Positions 1 to 13,188 of a DNA stretch of 55,000 nt are shown piece by piece (positions within the stretch are counted from its first letter, which is position 1; every line of letters begins with the position of its first letter). This stretch comes from Plasmodium brasilianum (lineage: Eukaryota; Apicomplexa; Aconoidasida; Haemosporida; Plasmodiidae), in NCBI RefSeq assembly GCF_023973825.1, contig NC_090125.1, forward strand, positions 842,501 to 897,500, written 5' to 3'. The notes under the pieces were generated by a model. That model worked only from the letters and a program-made list of their open reading frames with translations, had not been told where the DNA came from and ran no database searches. The position numbers and the translations under genes are program-made.

Positions 1-1061
1 ACATTTTCTAATATAGCACCAAATTTTATAGCCTTATATATTTCTGGTTCTTGTCTTTTTGATAACCCTTTACATTTAGCATAACATCCACCTTCTATAT
101 TAAAAATACCATCATCCGTCCAAACATGTTCATCATCTCCAATAAGATATCTGTTTGCATCTGCTGATAAAGTGGTTTTACCTGTGCCCGACAAGCCAAA
201 AAATAACGTAACATCATTATTTTTTCCTACATTACATGAAGAATGTAAAGGTAACTTACCTTCCTTTGGCATTTTATACATAAATAATGTTAAGATACCC
301 TTTTTCATTTCTCCTGCATACTGTGTTCCTAAAATTACCATATTCATTGCGCCAAAATTTATAATTACAGATGTTTTACTGGACATACCATCAGTTAACC
401 TATTGGACGGAAAGTCACCAGCATTATAAATAATAAAATCAGGAACAAAATTTTGTATTTCTTCTATTTCCTTTGGTGGTATAAGCATATTTAACATATA
501 CAATGCATGATATGCCCTTGATGTTATAACTCGAACTTTTATTCTACAGTTTTCATCCCAACCTGCGTATGCATCTATTACATATAAATTAGGTTGTAAA
601 TTTAAATAATCAATTGCTCTACCTTTATTTATTTCATAAGATTTTTCCTTAATTGGTATATTTACTTTACCCCACCATATATCATTTTCTGAACTGTTCT
701 CTTTAACTATCCTTTTATCTGATGGAGATCTACCTGTTTTTTCCCCTGATATACAGCATAAAGCTCCTGTGCTTGTAATGAATGAATTCGATTCATATTT
801 TAATGCCATTTCATATAAAAAGGCAGGAGTAGAATTATGATGTATACTATTCACATGTATACCTAATTCGTGCACTTCTTCATTGAATTTCGATTCTTGT
901 TCTTGACTTAAGGTTAATATATCCTTTGAGCTCATTATGGGTCCTACTGGTTTATTATACACTAAATTCCTTCTTACTTCTTCAATTACTATTTTTTTTA
1001 TGTCTTCCATCTTTTCGCCCAAGTCGTAATCTGATGATGATTTTTGCGCGATTGCTGCCAT
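1..1061 (-). CDS. PEPCK: Phosphoenolpyruvate carboxykinase (ATP-type), N-terminal part
   Basis: This enzyme interconverts oxaloacetate and phosphoenolpyruvate using ATP, linking the TCA cycle and glycolysis. The frame is open from ATG at 1059-1061 to the left edge, giving about 353 codons. The C-terminal part (roughly 230 residues in other Plasmodium enzymes) lies outside the window. Visible landmarks are the substrate-site stretch TGRSPSDKR near residue 115, and the kinase-1a P-loop [11 protein letters not shown] near residue 289, followed by the metal/nucleotide loop IGDDEHVW. These identify the ATP-dependent PEPCK family used by plants, yeast and apicomplexans. The start has no competing in-frame upstream ATG. 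It is transcribed divergently from RPABC4 across a 1.9 kb AT-rich gap. The only anomaly is truncation by the window edge. Confidence 0.97.
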   Translation of the reverse strand, partial: MAAIAQKSSSDYDLGEKMEDIKKIVIEEVRRNLVYNKPVGPIMSSKDILTLSQEQESKFNEEVHELGIHVNSIHHNSTPAFLYEMALKYESNSFITSTGALCCISGEKTGRSPSDKRIVKENSSENDIWWGKVNIPIKEKSYEINKGRAIDYLNLQPNLYVIDAYAGWDENCRIKVRVITSRAYHALYMLNMLIPPKEIEEIQNFVPDFIIYNAGDFPSNRLTDGMSSKTSVIINFGAMNMVILGTQYAGEMKKGILTLFMYKMPKEGKLPLHSSCNVGKNNDVTLFFGLSGTGKTTLSADANRYLIGDDEHVWTDDGIFNIEGGCYAKCKGLSKRQEPEIYKAIKFGAILEN

Positions 1062-2921
1062 TTCAAACTTTGGTCACTTCACTTAGTTCACTTTGCACTT
1101 TTTGCTTTCTTTTCTTACTTTTTTCTCCTCTTTTTAATTAAACAATATATGGTGTGTACATAAATATGTCTCAAATAAAACAGGATGATGTTATAATAGC
1201 GCTAAAAATAAACAAATTAAAAAAAAAAAAATTAATCTTTATTAAGCGTTCATATTTGCGAGAGTAAAAAGTGTACGTATATACGTGTACACTCGTTTAT
1301 AGATATATACAAAATTAAACACATACAGACATATATATATAAGCACATAAATGTAATAAAACAACTGGCGGTAAAAAGGGGTAATTATATTATGTACCTT
1401 TTAACAGTATTTTCCACTAATTGTCAAAAAATTTACAGGGGTATTATATCTCCTCACAAAAATATATATGTAAATACATATGAAAAAGTAAAATAAGAAA
1501 AAAAAAAAAAAAGCATAGGTGAGCAGTGCTTTAAAATAAATATATATCAATACAAGTAACCATGTCAATACATGGGTTTATAAATATATATGTACATAAG
1601 CATAATATATATACTTATGCATACATTTATATCTATTTATATATGAATAATACAATGGACCTATGAATAGACATTTATAATTTATATATACGTACATTCA
1701 AAAAAAAAAAAGCCTTGTTCATTTTTGCATATATACAACTGCACTACTAACTACTGCTATATAAGAGAATTAAAGATTGTAAAAAAAAAAAAAAAATACA
1801 AATTTATATGAAATGCCTCATTATTATTTTATTATACTAATTTTTCTTAAATTGTACTTTTTTCAAAAACATTTTATAAAACATATAAATGTGTGTTTTT
1901 CATTTCATTTATGATTTCTTAATTTTTAACAAAATAAACACAAAAAAAAAAAAAAGAAATTTATGATCTATAAATGTATGTTTTTTAAGTATAAATTTTT
2001 GCTTTCATTTTTTTACTTCTATAATTAAAATAAAAATAAAAAATCGAACAACGTTGCAAATATTATATATTAAATATATTATTCTCATTATAACATTTCC
2101 AATTTACTATAAAAGCCAATTTTTTTAGTATAATTTTTTTTTTATGTCAATTTTTAAGTAGCTTTACATTATTATTTTAATAATTGTATATTTTTAAATA
2201 TAACAGCGTTGCGTATTTTTTTTTTTTTTCGTTGTACCTACTGCAGCCTATAGTCATTTACTGTTCAAATAATTGCTATTAAAACAATCCCTATTCATGT
2301 ATATATATGTATATAAACATTACATATATTGTATATTTAATGTTACATATATATATATATTTTGTATACGATAATTAAATATACATATTTATGTACATAT
2401 AGATATTATATATATATGCATATAATTCCCCTTTTTCGAGAATTATAATTCAGTCATATTGACAAAAAAATACGGAAACAGCTATGAGATATAAAAATTA
2501 TAATTCCGAAGAATATGCATAAATTATTAGCAGTAACATTATAAAATATAATAAAATTTTATCAATTAATTTTTTATTTGAAATACATTATATATAAGTA
2601 CCACGGTAAATTTTCAATTTTTTAAATGTTGCATGAAGAAATATCAGATTTCTTTTTTTTTTTTTATTATGTATTGAAAGTATAACATTTGAAATTTTTA
2701 TTAAGCCTTTTTTTTTTTCCTTTTTTTTTTTTTTTTTACTTTTTTGTGAAAAATTCAAATTTATAGTTAATAAAAGAAAGATTAGTAAGTTTTTGTTCAT
2801 ATATTATACTTCTAAACAAACATTATAAAAAGTGAGAACTGCTTCGAACATCAGCAAGTTTTTATGAGGTTCCAATAAATAACAAGAAGCGTGTTACCTA
2901 AATATACAAGTATACAAAACA
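1062..2921. other. Intergenic, shared 5' region of PEPCK and RPABC4
   Basis: This 1.9 kb stretch is almost pure A/T, with poly(A)/poly(T) runs and TATATG-type microsatellites. It must hold the promoters and 5' leaders of both flanking divergent genes. I see no supported coding exon or RNA gene. Short open frames here consist of homopolymer and TA repeats. Confidence 0.7.
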
Positions 2922-3463
2922 ATGTATATAAGAGAACAAGACGAAGATATATCAGCGGAACCTGTTGTTTATATATGTGGAGGTACATTCTTTTTGAAAA
3001 AGAATTTCAAAATATGCACCTTTTAGTTCGTTTTTTGTTAATCTGTAATGTTTGCTATAATATATTTGTACGTATGTATGTGTGTATATATATGCAAAAT
3101 AGGTATATATATACACACATACACCAATATATATTTGTGGCAACCTTAAAGGCAAGTTTCCTATTTATTTTATTCATTTTTTTTTTTTCCTTTTTTGTTA
3201 TTTACAAGAATGCGGAATTGATACAGTTATAGCACCCAATGCTTCCCTGAGATGCAAAAACTGTGGATCGAAAATATTCTTTAAGAAAAGAAGTAGAAGA
3301 GGTAATAATTGTATCTTTTGAAAATTCATTAAACAATATTATATTTTGTTTTATACCCCATTAGTACTTCCTCCTTTTTATCGCTATTTTCCATATTCAC
3401 CACTTATTTACCTTTTTTTTCTTCCCTTTCTTTTTTATAGTTATGCAATATGAAGCTCGCTAA
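2922..3463 (+). CDS. RPABC4: DNA-directed RNA polymerases I, II and III subunit RPABC4 (RPB12)
   Basis: This is a small zinc-ribbon subunit shared by the three nuclear RNA polymerases. It is built from three exons: 2922-2982, 3209-3301 and 3441-3463. Donors are GTACAT and GTAATA; acceptors end in ACAAG and TATAG. The spliced product is 58 aa, the same length as the human subunit. It contains YICGEC, with the first zinc Cys pair created across splice junction 1, then LRCKNCG with the second pair, then the basic stretch KKRSRR and the family C-terminus ending YEAR. The human protein has YICGEC, CRECG and a terminal FDAR in the same register. The ATG at 2922 is the only in-frame start before the ribbon. 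No open frame of ordinary length reveals the gene because every exon is under 100 nt. Confidence 0.95.
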
Positions 3464-4465
3464 TGTAAACTTGAATTACTATTATTTTTCATTTTTTTTG
3501 TATGAAATTTTGCTTGTATAATTTTTTTACTTTCTCCTTTTAAAAATTTACGCTAACTTACAACACTCCAGGATGTAAACATTTTTTTATAATTAAAAGC
3601 GTGAATATTTTTTTTTTTTTTTTTTTTTTTTATTATTATTAAAAGATATGATAACGTTGAAATTTTTTTATGTTTTTATATACAAAACAATCTTGGCACA
3701 CAAAAAAATTAAAACTTTAATATAAGTGCACATACATATATATATACATATGTACGTAATGTACATACATGCGCGTGTGCAATTTTTAAATACGTTAATG
3801 TTTATCATAAATGGGAAAAAAATAAAGCTCTTTTTTTTTTTTATTTTTCGAGTATTTATCGAGATAGACTTAACTTACAGAGTAGTTCTCGCACGGGTCG
3901 TATCATATTATATATCTCTGTATGTACATATTCTGTAAGTATGAATGTATATATATCACTACTAAATGTACAACTCAATAATAAAAAAAAAAAAAAAAAA
4001 AGGAAAAAGGAAAAAAGAAAAAGGGAAAAGGAAAAAGGGAAAAGGAAAAAGGAAAAAATGGAAAAAAAGATGACAGAAAAAAGATAGCGAAAAAAAGAAA
4101 AAAATAGTAGAAAAGGGGGAATATACATATAATTCCATACATGTGTGCATATTACAAGTATTATGTAATACGTCACTTGTGTAAGAGAAAAATGTGCTAC
4201 ATGCGAAAAATCATATCCATGAACCGAAAAGGAGATATATTTTTGGCAAATGGACAAAAAAAATATATCAGAAAAAAAGGTAGTGGAATATGTAGGTGGT
4301 TCATGTAAACGGAAAAAAAATGCATACATTAGTTTTGCATAAGTAGTAATAGGGATTTTTTTTTTTTTTTATTATTTTTTATTCATAATTTATTGTTTAT
4401 TTTATCTAATTTTTTTTTCTATTTTTTTTTCCCTCTCATTCGGCCCTTTCTGCGCCAAGCATTCA
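3464..4465. other. Convergent 3' intergenic region between RPABC4 and MyoA
   Basis: The region holds the 3' ends of both flanking genes. It contains long T tracts, a purine-rich run of AAAAGG-type units around 3980-4110 and TA microsatellites. A slightly GC-richer patch near 3855-3905 has no recognisable product. No gene is supported. Confidence 0.6.
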
Positions 4466-6875
4466 TCATACAACTAATCTCTTTCTTATATGAGCTTGAA
4501 CTCGTTGGAGAGAAGGTATGTTCTCATTAACCTTCTCTCTATACTTATGTTTAAGAATTGCTGCTTCAATCACATTTACGCAATTTTCCCATTCCACAAG
4601 TTTTTCTCTTTGAATTTTGGCCAACATTTTTGCTCCTTCTTGTTTTAAAAATACCATGGTTTTTCCTATTTTAAGCATATTGGTTGAAAGCCCTGATATC
4701 TCTAATATTTTTGCACATTTTGCCTTAACATCAAAAGAAGAATTTTCAGCAGCAGATATATCAACAAATTTGTATTGATACAAAAATTCTTCAAACGTTC
4801 TTCTATATGAATATCCTAATTGACGTAATACTAAAGCTTCTAAAATAGATAAAGCATGAAGTTGAATCAAAATTTTGGGTTCACACCATTCCAAAGGTTT
4901 CTTATTTTCATTTGGTTTAATACAACGAACAAAATGTGGTTCAGTACTATTAATTAATGTCATTAATGATGTTAATTGATTTAAGAATTGAGAACCTATT
5001 AATGATCCTTTAGCCATTTTACCCTTTTCTATAACTTGGCCTTCAAATAATTTTTGTACTATTTCATTATTAGATCCTTGAATTACTTCTACTAATTCTC
5101 CTCTTAGTAAGTCTTTATTTTTAAGTAAAAAGTTATCCGCACAATATTGTATGGGTCCTATTGTATGCTGTATTATGAAATTTTTGTTAGATGCAACTTT
5201 AGCTAGGGTAAATTTTTCATTATTCTTTAAATTTGCAACACATACACTTACAAATTTCTCGTCTGATCCTCCAGGTGCTAGACACTGATCCTCTAAATAA
5301 GATAGAATAGATTTCCCTCTTTCACATAGTAAATCAATTACTGGTTTATTACTTGTATATTTTAACTCATCCGTTGATATTCCTTCGTCTATATACAGTT
5401 TAGATTCTCTTTCAAAAACAATATCAACAAAATTTTTCTGAAGCATTTCATTTGTTATATTAATAAATAATTGTTCCAATGAATTATTTTTAAAGACCTC
5501 AAAACCGAATATGTCTAACATACCCATAAATACTTTGAACCCACCTTCAGGTTCAATTCTTGTATTTAAATTTTTGATAATCCATAGAAATAATTTTTCA
5601 TACATTGCTTTGCATAAAGACCATTTCAACACATCTGCATCTTTTTTATTCCATCTACCTTCAATTTTATTTCCACCAGCAACAGTAACTTTAATTAATA
5701 TTTCTCTCTTTACTAATTCAGCATCTAAAAACATTAATTCACATGCTTTAGTAAATACTGCCATATCCTCATCAAGAATAGCTGCAGCATCAGTCAATCC
5801 AGCTTCTGCTTTTTCTACTAATCTAACATTTCCCATTGTTAAAATACCAGCCACTATTGAAAATATTACATCTATCTGATCATCTGTTAATTCCATGTTC
5901 CTCAATGATTCTAACACTTCTTGGAAATCTTTTACATCATCTACACCATTTACTTCTGTTGAATTTGGATTCAATAAAGTATAACTTTTAACATCTTTTA
6001 AGCTAAATTTAGATTTCATTCTACTATCAGCACCCTTCAAAAACTGATAAAAGATATGGTAAGACCTTTCATTATCATCTTGAGTTATAATTCGTGATTT
6101 TTCTAACAAAAATGCAACTACTGAACCGTTTCTAATACCTCCTTCATGAGATATAATCAATTGCATAAAACGACCGAAACGTGACGAGTTATTATTTCTT
6201 ATCGTTTTTGCATTACCAAAAGCTTCAAGAACTGGGTTTGCTGCCATCATTGCTGTTTGTATACGTAAATCCATATTACCACTTTTTGATGAGGCAAAAT
6301 ATCTCATAATTTGTTTCGTTGCTTCTGTTTTACCTGCACCGGATTCACCAGAAACAATAATTGTCTGACTCTTGTTCACACCATGAAGATTTGCAAGAGC
6401 TTCTCTAGCACAAGAAAATACATGTGGTGGTAATCTAGTATAATCAGTAGTATCACGATACTTACGAATCCATTCATTAGATGTATTTCCTAAATCTTTG
6501 TATGGATTTATTGCAACAATAAGAGGAACAGCCGTGGTATATATTTGATTTTTGAAATATCTGTGTTTTAAAAAATCAAGTACACAAGGAATATTTGTGT
6601 GATTCAGTAAACCAATATCACCGAACGACATAGGATCTACTTGTGAGTTACAGTTCCAAGCATGCATGGAATCAATTTCGTATGGCTAAGGGAAAAAAAA
6701 AAAATATATATATATATATCAAATATGTATACGCATATATATGCACATATGTATAATGACATGTATACACATATATACGCATATTAACATTAACAACTAT
6801 AACAGAGCAACATTAATATTTTCACTTTCAATATGTTGTTATAAGTGCACGTAATTCTTTAAAAATGTTACTGTA

Positions 6876-6935
<60 letters not shown>

Positions 6936-7347
6936 CATATAATTTTTGGTATTTTTTCGTTTCATTATTGCTAACAGTTCCTGATCCAGGGGGATCAATT
7001 TGAACAACAGTCAATTTTTCTTTTTTAGATCCCTGTTGTACAACACATTTGACAAACATAATGTTGGGGTTCTCCTCTATTGTTGGAGATATGTCGGTCC
7101 ATACTTGATATCCCTATAGAAATGGAATAGTTTTTATTTAAAGTAACGCAAATTTAAAAATGCACAAAAAAAATATATACGCAAATATTTCATATATATA
7201 TACATAATATATACCACAGAGCCGAGGTTAAATAATGTATGTGAATGTTACCTTAAAAACAGTTCCAGTTTTATCAAAAGCCTCAATATTTGACACCCTT
7301 CTAACAATTTTACCTGCCGTTTTTACCTCCTCATTCGTAACAGTCAT
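4466..7347 (-). CDS. MyoA: Myosin A, class XIV unconventional myosin (glideosome motor)
   Basis: This motor drives gliding motility and host-cell invasion from the space between plasma membrane and inner membrane complex. Exons on the minus strand are 7252-7347 (32 codons), 6976-7113 (46 codons) and 4466-6685. Total length is 817 aa, against 818 in P. falciparum. Junction 1 uses GTAACA; intron 2 starts with the less usual GTTAGC. Visible motifs are an RRVS site with Ser19, the phosphoserine position known in PfMyoA; P-loop GESGAGKT at about residues 191-198; switch I NNNSSRFGR at about 242; switch II DIFGFE; and PHFVRCIKPNE near the relay/converter. The C-terminus is a short basic helix binding the MTIP light chain rather than a long tail, as expected for class XIV. 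No frameshift is seen. Transcription is divergent from SPECT1. Confidence 0.97.
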
Positions 7348-7507
7348 TTTTTAAGCATGAACGATAAATAAAAAAAAAAAATATATACAATAAGAATAAA
7401 CAGCAAAAATTTTTTAAAAGGAACAAAGTACAAATTGAGGTACTAAGTATATATATGTAAATAAAAAAAGGTTAAAAATAGAAAATTTTAAAGAAAAAAA
7501 TAGTAAC

Positions 7508-7555
<48 letters not shown>

Positions 7556-8311
7556 AAAAGTTGCTAAAAAAATATGTTACTTGTAAGAACGTATTTAAGC
7601 AACATTTTTACAACAGAAAAAAAAAAAAAAGCCAAGAATTTATTATATTCATGTAAAAATATTAAAAAAGAAATAAGAAAAAAAAAAAAAAAAAAATTAA
7701 GCTTGTGAATATAAGAATAAAAAAAAAAAATATATTATAATATTAACAGTAAATAAATTGTTATAATAATATTTACATAATTATCAGGTAAATTAAAAGA
7801 AAAAAAAAATTTTTTATTATAAGAAGAAACTGTAAAGCTTTTTTTTTTTTTTTTTTTTGATATATTTTAACATATACATATTAGATATGCATTAACGTAT
7901 GTACAATTAATAATATTTATGCATTTTCTTCTGTACTACAAATAGTGTGCAAATAATAAAAAAAAAAAAAAATTACAAAAAGCTATATATTTTAAATATA
8001 TCCAAAAAAAAAAAAAAAAAACATATCTATAATTATGTACATATATATAAATGTATATATATATATTTTATGCATTTTATTTATCCAAATAAGCATATTT
8101 ATGTTTATATAAAAATAAATATGAAATGAATTGAATATCAAATAAGTTATGTATTATTTAAAAAAAAAAAGAAAAAAAAGTAAAGTGCTTTTATTTTTAA
8201 TCTCATTTTTTAGATAATGTTAAGAACAGAACAAATCTATTCTTTGTTACAACGTTGTTCTCGAAAACATAGCTTACTCATTCTTTCCCGATGAGGTATA
8301 ATATTTATTTA

Positions 8312-8344
<33 letters not shown>

Positions 8345-9452
8345 TAATATTTATATATTTTTTGTTAATTATGAAATATCACCCACTAAGATACTACTTG
8401 ATTTTGGCATTATAACTTAATGGCAGTATATAAATAAATGTAAATATATATAATACATTATATATAAATACAATAAAGATAAAAAATAAAGATAAAAAAT
8501 AAAAGGAAAAAATAAAATCATTCGTTCTCTACTTTTTTTATTACATACATCTAGGAACATAACTTTTCAATACAATAAATTAGCATTTCTTAATATTCAT
8601 AATTGTACTTTTTTTTTGTGAGATAAAATATTTTCGTAAAAATCAGTAAACACTTTTGATATTTATGTTTTATTTCATATATACTTATATATGTACATAT
8701 ACATATATACATATATACATACATGTAAATATCTATTTTTGGAATGAAAATGTTAAAAGTATAATTTTATTTATGTCATGTAGGCATATATATAGCACGA
8801 AATTTACTCAGTTTTTACACTACTCTTATAACTTTCATTCTTTAACACATAAGAGGAAACCAGTAAATAGCTTCTGCTCAGACGGTTACTACTTGATACG
8901 TCCATACATATATATATATATGTATATATATAAATATATGCACAATTTGCTTGTTCGAGCTAAATAACAGCCTAAAGTCAAGTAAACTTAACGTTTTACC
9001 GTAAATGTGTAGGAAACACGATAGCAGCTAGTTTCTTATAAAACTAGGTATATTCGTGCATACGATTTATCAATCATATGTATTTTTATATCTCATACCT
9101 TTTGGTAGAAGCCTAATCGTAAAAGAAAAAAACAACATATAACTTTTTTTTTATAATTTTTTCTTTTCTTAAACAGCATTTATTTATTACATGTTACAAG
9201 TACTACTCCTACATAATGCTAATTTATGGGCTTAATAAATTATAAAAAATTGTTTTAAAAAAAAAAAAACAGGAAAAAAATTTTAACTTTTATAGGTGAT
9301 ATTTCTTTTAATTTTAAAGTTCATGTCTTAATAAAATTTTGAAATTAATTTTATTGTAAAGTTGGGAGACTTCATTTAGATAAAATTTTTTTTTTTTTTT
9401 TTTTTAATTTTTATTCATAGCTTTAGTTTTCCTCTCCTTTCCTTTTCACTTG

Positions 9453-9460
9453 TGCATGCA
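9453..9460. promoter_or_regulatory. TGCATGCA palindrome, putative AP2-Sp binding site upstream of SPECT1
   Basis: A perfect TGCATGCA lies about 810 bp upstream of the SPECT1 start. AP2-Sp, the sporozoite AP2 transcription factor, recognises this palindrome in P. berghei, and SPECT1 is a sporozoite gene. The motif is seen directly; its use is inferred. Confidence 0.5.
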
Positions 9461-9706
9461 TAAAAAATTTTTCACTTAATGTGTAAATTTTTTCTTTTAA
9501 TATGAACCATCATTTCTTAATATTCGCATTTTTCACATTTTATAGCGTAGTGTGTGTTTGTATATATGTATACACATTTACACATTGATCATGTTTAATT
9601 TCCTTTTGTTGAGTATAAGTTCAATTACAATTTTTTACTCTCATCGGAATGTGAAAGTTTAAGCAAATTAATACCTTTATTTTGTCCAACTAGCCGTAAT
9701 TCCTTC

Positions 9707-9714
9707 TGCATGCT
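9707..9714. promoter_or_regulatory. TGCATGCT, second putative AP2-Sp core upstream of SPECT1
   Basis: A second GCATGC core lies about 555 bp upstream of the SPECT1 start. It matches seven of eight bases of the AP2-Sp palindrome. Two such motifs within 260 bp support sporozoite-stage control, but short motifs can occur by chance. Confidence 0.4.
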
Positions 9715-10265
9715 CATATATATGTATATATATACATATAATATATATATGTATATATACATACATATAGACATACCCTCTGAGCTTTACATAATTGTCC
9801 ACTTTTTTTTTTTTTTTTTAACTTTTAAGGCTTAATTAAAATGATCATAATTTTTAATTAAAAATGTTTGATATGCATACATATCGTAGTTGTATATATG
9901 CAGACAAGGAATTTTTCTCAAAATATTATGTTGTCTTTATTTTTAAAAAATGAGACTTGAAATGAAATCAATAGAACTGTATAAAGAAAATTGCTTATTT
10001 TTTTGCTTCCTTTTAAAATCAAAAATAATTTGTTAAATATATATGCTTTCTAATTTTATATATAATTATTGTCATTATACAATATTTTTTCTTTTATTTT
10101 TTTACTTATGATTTGTTTATAATTGTCCGACTTTTGTTACACAGAAAAGAGAATATAATTTTTACTTTTATATGAACGAAAAAAAATCGCTCTTCAAAGG
10201 AGTTGTGTGTGATGATTTGAAATGAACACCTTTAATTCCCCTTTCATTAGATTTATTCATATATA

Positions 10266-11166
10266 ATGTTTAACAAAATGAAACTTGCAATTTCCTTTTT
10301 ATTCCTTTTAACATTTTTGAAGTTTTCCTTATCATTTGAATCAAGTTAAAATCGATAATACTTCATATATTTTGAAATGAAGCTTAATTTTAGTGCAACA
10401 AAATGAGAATCATCACTTTTGGACATATCATAAAATATAAAAATGCGCACAAAAAAAAAAAAAAGAAAAACAATGTCCAAAAAACGTGTTGATGGTAATT
10501 AAGGAATAACGTGTTAATTTTTTTTTTATAGGTGATCCTTTGTCAAAAGAAAATAAAATTACTGTAAATAAATATATTAAAAAAGATAAGGATGATGAAC
10601 ATTCGAAAATTCAGGTAAGTACCATTTTAAAAATATGTACACAGTATAGAAGGACAACAAAAAAAGAAAATAAGAAGAGAAAATAAGAAGAGAAAATAAG
10701 AAAAAAAATTTATCAGATATTTTTTTATTTTTAGATCTTGGAAGATATTGAAAAAATTACGGAAGATTTCAGTAATGATATAAACACTACCAAAGTTATT
10801 GTAAAAAATTTATTTCTCGACATAGAGGCATCATTCGAAGATGTATCCGATGATATTGCAAAAAGGTTTGTTTAAAAATATAAATTGTCATTTTGTTTTC
10901 TTATATATGTGCTTCAATTTTGGTGCTCAAAAAATTACAAGTCAAGAAACTGCATTTGCTTGCGAATAGGCACCTATATGAAGTACTGTAAAATATTCTT
11001 GTACATCCCATATTAAATACATACACATAAATGTACATGTCTTTTGTTTTATTAAGTGTGTCAAAATACAGCTATTCTGTGGAAGAAAAATTGAACAAAA
11101 TAGAAGGACTTGTGAGGGAGTTTATCGAAAGTAATATACATATATATGCATACATGTATGTACACA

Positions 11167-11208
<42 letters not shown>

Positions 11209-11854
11209 TACCCCCGTTTTTTTCATGGCCAAATAAAATACTTTAAAATAAAATGTTATATTGCTCTATACATTAAAACAAAGTCATATTGAGGGGCATG
11301 TAAGCAAATGTGTCCTCGAGCGTTTATGTTACTAGGATATAACACAAAAAATCTTATTTTACGTTGTATGCATAACAGCAATAATAATGGTAGTAATAAT
11401 AATAATGACAATAATAACGGTAATAGTAGTAGTAATAATAATAATAATAATGACTTCTACTTCGTCCTTCTCCTTTGCAGACAACAAAGGCATCATGTTC
11501 AATTCTTCAGAATCAAAAGAGAAAGTCGAAAAAGAGAAAATTAAAAAGGTATTCAATTTAATTTTAAGTAAATTAAAAAAGTTGATTCATTTGAGTACTA
11601 TGATTAACTATCATACACTTTTAAAATTTGGAAACTCCGACGTAAAAAAAGAAACATTAGAGGCTGTAAAAAATGATGATAACATATCGGATGAACTAAA
11701 AAAGGAGCTCATAAAATATGAAGGTAAGGAAAATCAAGATATAAAAGCAACTGAATTGATTAATTTTATATCCCCTCTTTATGATAATTTTACAAATAAG
11801 CTAAACATGTTAATTAATGAACTACCCACGGACTTAAATCAAATATTGAAGTAA
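10266..11854 (+). CDS. SPECT1: Sporozoite protein essential for cell traversal 1
   Basis: This is a secreted micronemal protein that sporozoites need to pass through host cells on the way to hepatocytes. Deduced exons are 10266 (or 10278)-10344, 10532-10614, 10735-10865, 11057-11130 and 11481-11854, all with GT-AG introns and compatible phases. The product is 246 aa (242 from the second ATG), close to the size I remember for rodent SPECT1. Exon 1 encodes a signal peptide (hydrophobic stretch LAISFLFLLTFLKFSLSF). The rest is charged, Lys/Glu-rich and almost wholly helical, agreeing with the known four-helix-bundle fold. There is no transmembrane segment. Position beside MyoA matches the order I recall in other Plasmodium genomes. 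The start choice between two in-frame ATGs 12 bp apart is undecided. Intron 4 ends in an AAT-rich tract that remains open into exon 5. Confidence 0.88.
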
Positions 11855-12983
11855 TGGTATAAAATTTAACCTCTTCAATACTTCAAAACTTAAAGAGTAA
11901 AAATATAACCCCCCACAATTTATATATATATGCATGAATATTTTTAAAAGCGTTACGGAAAGTATATTTTTTAAAAAAGGAAGATGATTTTATATAATAC
12001 TAGACAAAAAAAAAAAAAAATTAACTGTGTGTAGGCGTGGGCTTTAGCATGTGTGTGTATAATTGTTTGTTTGTTTTTTTAATTTGTCAAAAAACGAAGC
12101 TTCATTTACAATATTATGTATGTATATGATCACCAAATATGTTAAACATTTTCGATAAAATTTTTTTTTTTTTTTTTTTTTTCTGTTATACTTATGAATT
12201 TCCCATAGGCTTTTTATTTATCTTTTTCTTGTTCTATTATATATACATAATACAACATTTTTTCCATTTATCAGTTCATTTTATGCATTTATTTATTTTT
12301 TTTTTTTTGTTTTGTACCTTTTAGCATTTTATTCGTAATTTATTATTTCATTTAAAACAAATTTTTTTATTTTTTTGTTTTTTTGTTTTTATTCATAATG
12401 GCTTTTTACACGCAAGTCTTTAAAAATATGTTCCTCATAACAAAGTTGTAATTCATACAATATATTGAGAAAACTTGTATGCCTCACACAAATTTATAAA
12501 TCCTCCTGATTTTTTATTCTATGTCAATGTTTTCATAAAATTTACTGTATTTTGTTTTCTCTTCTAGGCAGCAATATATACATATATATAAAGGCAGCTT
12601 TTTTTTAGGAGTTACTTAGCATCTTGTTTTTCTCCCCATAATAAGTATACAAAACAAAAATAAATTGAAAAAACTAAAAAATTTGTAAACCAAAATAAAC
12701 GTAAAGTCACTCCAGTTGAATAGGAGTTCACTATAATGAAGTGTAGAGTTCATGAATTAAATTTACTTTTTATTTCCATTCGTTATAAAAATTTTGACGG
12801 TTTACACATGTAGTTAACTTTCATTTGTATAAATCAAAAAATGGAACAAAGGGGTATGAAATAAAAAAGAAAAAAGATTTTTTTAGAGAAAAGTTTTTTG
12901 CAAAAAGGTTTTTCCTTATAAACCGAAACTGCAAACGTGAAAAAAAAATATTATGTGCTTATGCATAGTATATGCACTTACGC

Positions 12984-13014
<31 letters not shown>

Positions 13015-13188
13015 AGCATTCGTAAACAGGCTCGTATTATACGTTAGAACTATTAGTATAGTGTATCATGTTGGTAGGAATTTAATGAACTACTGAAAGT
13101 ATATATCTTCGTAATATTAATATGACTATATAAATGAATTTTTAGGGGATCCTTTTATTTATTTCTTAATTTTTTAAAAACGTCATTT
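11855..13188. other. Intergenic, 3' of SPECT1
   Basis: The stretch holds the SPECT1 3' untranslated region and low-complexity A/T DNA, including T tracts at about 12160-12180 and 12296-12308 and TA repeats near 12990-13012. I see nothing coding in it. Confidence 0.6.

Larger units (their letters stand above)
7348..10265. other. Intergenic, shared 5' region of MyoA and SPECT1
   Basis: This 2.9 kb stretch is dominated by A/T. It includes a poly(A) tract of about 40 nt near 7510-7551 and many TATATG microsatellites. Two TGCATGC motifs (separate entries) and a short hairpin at about 9031-9051 are present. A mildly GC-richer patch lies at 8830-9060 without a convincing exon. No gene is supported. 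Confidence 0.6.

Noticed and set aside
10406..10412. GTGATGA C-box-like motif on the minus strand in SPECT1 intron 1
   Set aside because: No CTGA D box lies within the next 100 nt.
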